From: Russula earlei
Taxonomy: Eukaryota; Basidiomycota; Agaricomycetes; Russulales; Russulaceae
Reading direction: 5' to 3'
Length of the DNA: 64,000 nt
Assembly: GCA_025769875.1 (NCBI GenBank)
Contig: JAGFNK010000014.1
Coordinates: 62,001 to 126,000, forward strand
Positions 57,863 to 64,000 of the stretch are shown in pieces. Position 1 is the stretch's first letter; each line of letters begins with the position of its first letter. The notes under the pieces are model-generated. The model was not told where the DNA came from. It saw only the letters and a list, made by a program, of their open reading frames with translations, and did no database searches. The position numbers and the translations under genes were made by a program.

Positions 57863-60315
57863 TCAATAATGCGGGCGATAACCGGAAGTTTGTGACTGAG
57901 AGGCAGCAGTGTTCGGAAAGGATGGCTGTGAGGCACTGTTGGGCGGACGCGAGGCTGTATTAACTGGAGGAGGAGGACCCGAGATTGTAGGAATTGGCGG
58001 GATCACAGGCATCGGGAAGGAGTGAGACGAAGGTCGGGGGGCCGGAGTGACGGATAGAGGCGTTGCGAAAGGGATAGGGAAAGGTGGCATCGATGGAACC
58101 GAGGCATAAGGAAATCCCCGATCCCCAGGCGTGAAAGGAGGCGGCGGGTGTGCCGACGGTTGGGAGATGTCACGGTTGGATAGAAGTGACGTTTGTGATT
58201 GGGAACGCGGGTTGTGCGAGTGACGAGAGTATGGGCGACTGGGCGTGTCACGGTCCGGGAGGACACTGCTGTAAACTGGTATGGAAATATGCGGGAGCTG
58301 TGGTTGTGGTGTCGCAATTGGGCCAGAGCGTCCCTAGCGAAAGAGCGAGTGAGCACGGGTAGTGAGAGGGATTGAAATTGGCACGCACAGTTCCAAGAAG
58401 CTGACCGTTAGGTCTGGGAAGGAGATCGCTGGGTGGGAGACCGCTGTCTGCTGGCGCAGATGCAAGTGGACGCAACGTAGAGAACAGGTCGCTTTGGCTC
58501 CGCGCCGACTCTGCCGTGCCCCATGAAGAAACGCTATCGCGAGTTGTCAACGGAATAGATGCTGATGCTGATCGGATTGTTTGCGAATTAGAGCCGTCGA
58601 CATCTTGCGCTGGCGCAGAGAGGCCAAGGCTGTTCGACGAGGGATTCGCGAGATCCGGGGCAACCCACAAGGAATGTACGGGGCCAATCGGCGTAGAAGA
58701 TGGTCGGAATATGGTATCTGTCCGGCGCGAGTAACCTGGGTCTCCGTCGTTGTTATGCGTCGTTTCGCGGTATGTAGAATCCGGAACAGAGGATGCTGTC
58801 GCCATTCGAGGAGCAAATCCATGACTAGTTGGGGGACGTGATGGAGCCCCCCCAGTACGAGACGTACTGGGATCGGAGGTCGAAGTGACAGGAGGCGCCA
58901 CTGAGGAATACAGTGCTTGGCCAGGGCGGAACGACGCCGGATGAATACCAAGAGCGTTCCCGGGAAGGGATGATTCGCCAGGGAGAACTTCATCTGTACC
59001 GTCCAAAGTATTGCGCCTGTGACGATCTCGCTTTCGTCTGTTCTTATCGCTTTCTCCCTCCCGGCGAAGGTTTCTTCTTTCGGCACTGCGATCCCTATGA
59101 CCTGATCGGCTACGCGCTCGTTCTCGTTCAGGAGGGGATGCCATGTCACGAACGGCTGCAGGAATCACGCGATCCTCATAGCTGGCACCCTCATAATAGA
59201 CAGCACCTGCACTAGTCTTTCAGGTCGTTGGAATCAGCATTGCTCATCCCGAGCAGATTTGTTTGACTGACCTGGTGTGCGTACGGTTGTGGGGATACAG
59301 GCGGAATGCTGTTACGCAAATAAGGTTCTTGTGGATTCCCAGTGGGTACAAAGTTTGGGTTGCGCGACGTGAAAGGGTGCCATATTGGTCTGGGCGGCAA
59401 AGGAAGAGGATTGCCTTGAATGTTGGGGTTGTGGCCACCATTGGCTTGGTCCTCAGATGATGGGCTACTAACACGGAGATGGTGCTCCCGAGCCAGTTCA
59501 CGGACGCCGGGAAAGTGGTGCCTGTAAAAGTCGAGCTGTGCCTCTAGCTCTCTAATCTACGACATGATTGAGTCATATGGAGAGATGGGTGTGTAACTCC
59601 TTCTCACCTTTCTGTGAGATAGTGAGCGGAAAGATCGTGATTGATATAAGAGGGCGAATTACGCACTGAGTAAGACTATGCTCAATTAGAGCATCTTTCC
59701 TACCCTCATCCCTTATTGACTCTTCCCTGCGTAATCTAGCGGTTAGTGAATCTATCCTAGCTTGCTGGTCGTGGAATCGTTCCTGGAGCGACTTGTACTT
59801 GACCAGAGCTGAGAACACAGTGTCCACCTCTGGAAACTACATAATGGCAAAGGATAGGAGAATACGTCATTTAATGTAATGAGATTGATCATACCAATTC
59901 CTTGTGATTGTCGGCTTCGAGCCATCGTTGCGCTTCCCGGATCGTTTGGTCAGTCGTTTGTATGGATGCTTCATTCCGCGCGCATCTGGCAAGACGCTGC
60001 ACTAATTTCCAAGCAGAGGGCATGGCTGCTTCCCGCTGTCCGGGGACATGTCGATCGACGTGAAGCTTCTTTACGCGGTCCATTCCGAAGGCTTTTCGAC
60101 ATAGCGGACAGGACGTCGGATGATTGAGATGGGCGAGACATCTGGGAGGTGTTGTTATTCTCACTGACGCCTTGGATGGAACTACCCTTGACCACCACTC
60201 ACTCTAAGCAAAAAATGTGGCCACAGGCTATCGCGTGGGGTGCTTTCGCAGGATTTGAAAACGTGTATGGATCGAGGCATACGTCACAGGTCGAGTCTGG
60301 ATGAACCTGCAGCAT
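57863..60315 (-). CDS. RING-finger (C3HC4) protein with coiled coil and long disordered tail
   Basis: Starts MLQVHPDSTCDVCLDPYTF. The RING reads CDVC...CGHIFCLEC...CPLC (residues about 10-60, split by an intron after TTAGA at 60204). Next come a helical segment (WKLVQRLARCARNEASIQ), a coiled-coil stretch near 59800-59730 (KSLQERFHDQQARIDSLTAR), an exon around 59400-59215 rich in Pro/Asn, and Arg/Ser- then Pro/Ser-rich exons to the stop at 57863. Probably an E3 ubiquitin ligase; substrate unknown. Exon boundaries after the RING are approximate. It is divergent from, and paralogous to, the gene at 63755. Confidence 0.75.
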
Positions 60316-60622
60316 CCCGTGGTGACAAAAACGGCGCAGGTTAAGGTGTCGCCAAAGTGGATAAGAGTAATTGTCTTGGTAGTCGGAAAGGACACATCTC
60401 TGTATTTGGTGGTGGCAGTACAATGACACCCAGCCACGAGGCTGAAACACCTAATCTAATCCAACCTGCACCGCTTCCTTGCTCCCAGTAATGCAGTCAT
60501 TAACAAGGCAAGGCACGCGCAAGATGCAAGCAGAGTACGCAAACGGGGTAGTTCCGAACCGAGCTTCATGACGGAAGGCCCCAGCGTTGACGTGCTGGAC
60601 ACACACTCTATAATACGTACTA

Positions 60623-62614
60623 TCATTCATATTCATACACGAACGCTACCGGGCTGTTGGGGGGAGTAAGAGGAGATTTGGTGTTCGCTTTCGAACGCGA
60701 GACAGATGATGGCCGCTTTGACCGTGAACGCGAGCGCGGCTTCAGAACGGGGTTACTATGAGAACAAAGGCGCAAATGAGTAAACCCACGAGCATAGCGC
60801 GTGCGTTGTGTGATAGGCACCAACCTTGACGAATATGAATCCAAATTCCCGCCTTTCTCCAAGCCCGTGCTAAGCCCATCGCCGCTGCCTGTGGCGCCAG
60901 TGAATGACATCGGGAAGAGAGGGCCTCCCGGGCGCCAGGTGAACCCTTCATAACCGGGGGCACCGGACAACACGTGCGAAACCTGCACTGTATTTCGGCG
61001 CTGCTTTGGCCGCACAGGCGACGCAATGGCATGAGGCATTGCGCTATGGGGGACAGAAGACGGGAGGGAAGGGTCAGCTGCAAGACGTTCACAGGTCGAG
61101 ATGACGAGACCGTGACAGTTCTCGACCTCCTCCCACGCATTGCGCCAACGGTCATCACCAGTAAATTGAGCACCCTCATTCTCCCACTGCTCTCCCATCT
61201 TTGATAGCGGCTCCTTCGTCATTTGTTCCAGAAATTTGGCGGTATTCGCTTCCGTCGGTGATCCTGCACGAACAGTGACCTCACCAGGAAGGTGCTCGTC
61301 AGAGACATGACTTTCTGATTCGAAGGGGACGCTCTCAGCGCTTATTCCCGCATCTTGCTCGTGGTCACTTTCGCCAATACTCTCCATTGTGGTTGATAGA
61401 CGCGAACTTGATCGTGAAGATGGAGACCAACTGGAGGTACTACCTGAACGAGAGTGCTGTTGTGCGTCGGGTTTCATGACCATATCGATGGTTTCAGAGG
61501 TGACGGGTGAAATCTCGAGCTGAAAGGCGTCCTCATTCTCGTTCGACGGTATCTCGGGTAGGGTAGGAAGCTGGGAAAGAGGACCACCTGTAAAGGTCGT
61601 GAAAAGCTCCGGAAGGGCCAAGTCGGCGTCTGGCACGCCAACAGGGAGGGACACCACATCAAGGTCCGCGCCACCCTCCATGGGCACGCCAAGCGCAGCA
61701 AGTAAAGTGACGCAGATCTGCTCACTGTGAGCCATAACGCAAGCACGAATTGCGCGGACCCACGCGGCATCGTCTGCTTCCGAACGCGGCACGGTCGACA
61801 TCCACTCAAGCAACATTTGGAAGGACCATGCCTGTGGAGCCGTGTTATAGTACGTTGGTTTCACGGGAAGGTGAGAGTCAGGGACATTGGTCTGGCCTGA
61901 TGTGGAAGGTAACCGAGAGTCCTCAGTGTGGGTACGCTGCCTGCGAAGATGAGCGGAGAAGGCTTGTTCTAGCAAGGCCATCAATCGGTTTGTTGGACTG
62001 GTAGAGATGAAGTCCGAAACCTCCAGGGGGCGATCGAGGAAAGGGAGAAATTGGCCATCGGGGAGCGGAAGGAAGTTCGCGGTGGAAGATGAGTGATCAG
62101 GGAGGTGGACGGGGCTTCGACGTAATGAAGATGTCTCGATGACTTCAGACTTTACAGGGTGGTGTGGCTGGACAGACGACTGCGCGAGATCGCATAATTG
62201 CTGAGGAGTGAGAGACGTGCGTTGTGCGTATAATGATGTGGAAGATCGACGCTTTCTGCTCGCATAGGAGGGAGGTGAGTTGGGAGCCACTGGCGAGATG
62301 GGTTCTTGGGCAAAGGATGAAGATGCGAAAGACAAACGTCGTGACGGCCCCGTACGTTGTGAGGATGAGCTCGTTGGCGACCAGCTGGCGCGTTGAACCT
62401 CTGGCGATCCAGGTGAGGAATCAAAACGATGGCCATCCCGATAGTCCTGGATCTCCTCTGGTGTGACTCGGACTATGGTCAACCTGCTCCTCAGCACCCT
62501 CTCATCCGAAAAGTTTTGTTGTGTGTGAATGCCGAATGGGTCGCTCGCGGAAACTGAGCCCCTCCGGTGTAATAGGTTTCTAGAGCTATAAGCCGGGGTG
62601 GAGGATAGATCCAT
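60623..62614 (-). CDS. Conserved-looking protein of unknown function, 663 aa
   Basis: A single long open frame starting MDLSSTPAYSSRNLLHRRG. Most is Ser/Pro-rich and disordered, but residues about 255-320 (SFQMLLEWMSTVPRSEADD, WVRAIRACVMAHSEQICVTLL) look like a folded helical domain. The C-terminal third has EQWENEGAQFTGDDRWRNAW and ends with an Arg/Ser-rich basic tail. Codon-level openness over 2 kb in a GC-balanced region supports a gene. It may contain short in-frame introns I did not detect, for example near 60750. No known domain recognised. Confidence 0.7.
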   Translation of the reverse strand: MDLSSTPAYSSRNLLHRRGSVSASDPFGIHTQQNFSDERVLRSRLTIVRVTPEEIQDYRDGHRFDSSPGSPEVQRASWSPTSSSSQRTGPSRRLSFASSSFAQEPISPVAPNSPPSYASRKRRSSTSLYAQRTSLTPQQLCDLAQSSVQPHHPVKSEVIETSSLRRSPVHLPDHSSSTANFLPLPDGQFLPFLDRPLEVSDFISTSPTNRLMALLEQAFSAHLRRQRTHTEDSRLPSTSGQTNVPDSHLPVKPTYYNTAPQAWSFQMLLEWMSTVPRSEADDAAWVRAIRACVMAHSEQICVTLLAALGVPMEGGADLDVVSLPVGVPDADLALPELFTTFTGGPLSQLPTLPEIPSNENEDAFQLEISPVTSETIDMVMKPDAQQHSRSGSTSSWSPSSRSSSRLSTTMESIGESDHEQDAGISAESVPFESESHVSDEHLPGEVTVRAGSPTEANTAKFLEQMTKEPLSKMGEQWENEGAQFTGDDRWRNAWEEVENCHGLVISTCERLAADPSLPSSVPHSAMPHAIASPVRPKQRRNTVQVSHVLSGAPGYEGFTWRPGGPLFPMSFTGATGSGDGLSTGLEKGGNLDSYSSRLVPITQRTRYARGFTHLRLCSHSNPVLKPRSRSRSKRPSSVSRSKANTKSPLTPPNSPVAFVYEYE

Positions 62615-63754
62615 TGAGATTGACGATGAAGGAGTGAAACGGTGCGAGCGTAATAGACTTTGCGCTCATTTCAATAATCACCCGCTTCCGGTTTTCTCTG
62701 CTTTCTCGCTCGCTCATCCCCTTCCTCTTCCTCTCGCCCGAGTCTCGCTTTTCCTGGGTCCGCAGGAAAACGCAAGGAGGCTTGTTTCGAGCCCCTATAA
62801 TTCATGGCACTTCCATTGAGGTGTCCCTCACAGTCGCATCGAAATCTTTTTCTCCAACCTGCAACTGGCCCTTTCCTACTTGTTTTCTCATGCCTGCGGT
62901 CCAAGCCTAGTCCTGAAATCGGCCGTTCCAGTCCTAGGTACAGCTGTCCGTGTTCTTAAGGAAAACTTCATCACTTCTACTGGCACCTCTTCACCAAGTC
63001 ACTAATAGAAGGTTCTGCCACCCATTACCCATCCTTTCCCGCCCGTATCAAAGCTGTGTCATTGTCGACCCCCCATCGGTCTGCCATTTTTAATGTTCAC
63101 GCGTGCGGTTCTTTGGGCGCAATGTGTCGTACTACCTTGTCCAATCCCCCGCGTAACTTGGTGCCAAAGAGGCACTCCGGCACATCGCATTCTCTTTGGA
63201 ACGTTCATCCATTCCCAAAATCATTCTAGCACACGTTGATGACACGAGATCATACCGCTCCTTCGGCGTAACCTGGGAGCCAATCACATGGCCCACTTCC
63301 CCCTGGATAACGCCAGCTGGACAACGCGAGTCAAAGACACGCACATTTGATGCGGCGACAATTTTTATTCCCAGCTTAGCCAGTTGTGAGACCGGTCCAT
63401 CTCATGTGTACTTATCTTGCCGTTAATATCCCTCATACCCTTGTTTAGAGCAGAAGCGCCCGCGCTAATGACAAGTGCCACGAGCATCAAGTAATTTGTG
63501 ATGGAGAAGGGGGGATCTTTCCTTATGTATACCTCTCCATCCCGGAACAGCCTGCCGCCACTGCACTATAGTAAGAGCGACCGTCTGGCCTCGTGCTGCG
63601 GGAAGCTCCATCATCCGGCTGTAGGATCTTACCCCTGCTTCCCCACCCAATCCGTGCTTGAGGCGATCGGTTCCGCTCAACCATAAAAAGCACCAACGGA
63701 GCATGTTCAAGGGCTCCTCCGGTCTTCCACCCCAGCTTTCCAATTGTCTATCCG
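62615..63754. other. Divergent intergenic region, 1.1 kb; no gene
   Basis: Lies between the minus-strand 663-aa gene and the plus-strand RING gene and should hold both promoters. Pyrimidine-rich near 62690-62760. No ORF of note. Confidence 0.45.
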
Positions 63755-64000
63755 ATGCTACTTGTCAAAGCCTCGTCTTCTTGCGATGTCTGCCTTGAGC
63801 CCTTCCAGCTCAAGGGAGAGTCGTCCCCCCCAGTCCGTGCCCCATGTGCAATAGATTGCGGCCATATCTTCTGTTCCACGTACGAACTAACCAACCCTTG
63901 ACCTGATCGCCTTACTCAAGCATTGGCAGGTGCATCGACTCATTCGCACGTTTAGCCTGCCCCCTGTGTCGTAGTTATTTTGATCCCCGTGCTGTGCGGC
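63755..64000 (+). CDS. RING-finger protein, 5' part only (runs off the window)
   Basis: The ATG at 63755 gives MLLVKASSSCDVCLEPFQLK, then CAIDCGHIFCST, an intron (about 63890-63930) and CIDSFARLACPLCRSYFDP, a complete C3HC4 RING. The layout (ML-x-V, then CDVCLEPF, then AI-x-CGHIFC, then CPLCR-x-x-F) repeats that of the gene starting at 60315, so the two are paralogues. The rest lies beyond the window. Confidence 0.75.

Overview
The window reads as nuclear DNA of a filamentous basidiomycete, most likely an Agaricomycete. The evidence is many short (about 50-65 bp) GT-AG introns, a Goodbye-NACHT-ankyrin NLR-like gene, a Plavaka-type transposase remnant, a basidiomycete-style F-box protein, and orthologues of conserved fungal housekeeping genes. 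Species cannot be named from the sequence.

Layout: (1) 0.8-7.9 kb holds a STAND/NLR-like receptor gene with about 44 near-identical ankyrin repeats. The N-terminal half carries several one-base frame breaks; the repeat array is open throughout. (2) 8.5-23.6 kb is a transposon graveyard. It contains three related solo or partial LTRs, a second LTR family with a target-site duplication, a perfect 68-bp inverted repeat, a Plavaka transposase pseudogene split by a solo LTR, two inverted copies of a 540-bp element about 6.5 kb apart, a pyrimidine-rich repeat field and a Helitron helicase remnant. Much of it is almost empty of CpG. (3) 24.5-35.2 kb is a gene block on the plus strand: a C2H2 zinc-finger protein, a Dma1-like FHA-RING ubiquitin ligase, a bestrophin-like anion channel with a 9-nt microexon, and glycyl-tRNA synthetase with two in-frame starts that suggest cytosolic and mitochondrial forms. 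(4) 35.2-42.8 kb is mostly gene-free apart from one small 92-aa gene. (5) 42.8-54.2 kb is dense: an NYN-domain protein, mitochondrial ribosomal protein bL31m, a MICOS Mic26/27 subunit, Atg27-like and Atg12 (convergent neighbours), a broken F-box-type gene and triosephosphate isomerase. (6) 57.9-64.0 kb carries two divergent paralogous RING-finger genes with a 663-aa protein of unknown function between them; the second RING gene runs off the window.

The housekeeping genes form no operon-like pathway, but several serve mitochondria (GlyRS long form, bL31m, MICOS) and two serve autophagy (Atg27-like, Atg12). Single-base indels break the NLR, F-box and TPI reading frames, while GlyRS, Atg12, Dma1, the C2H2 and the NYN genes splice cleanly. 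Because TPI is normally essential, at least some of these breaks may be assembly errors rather than decay.
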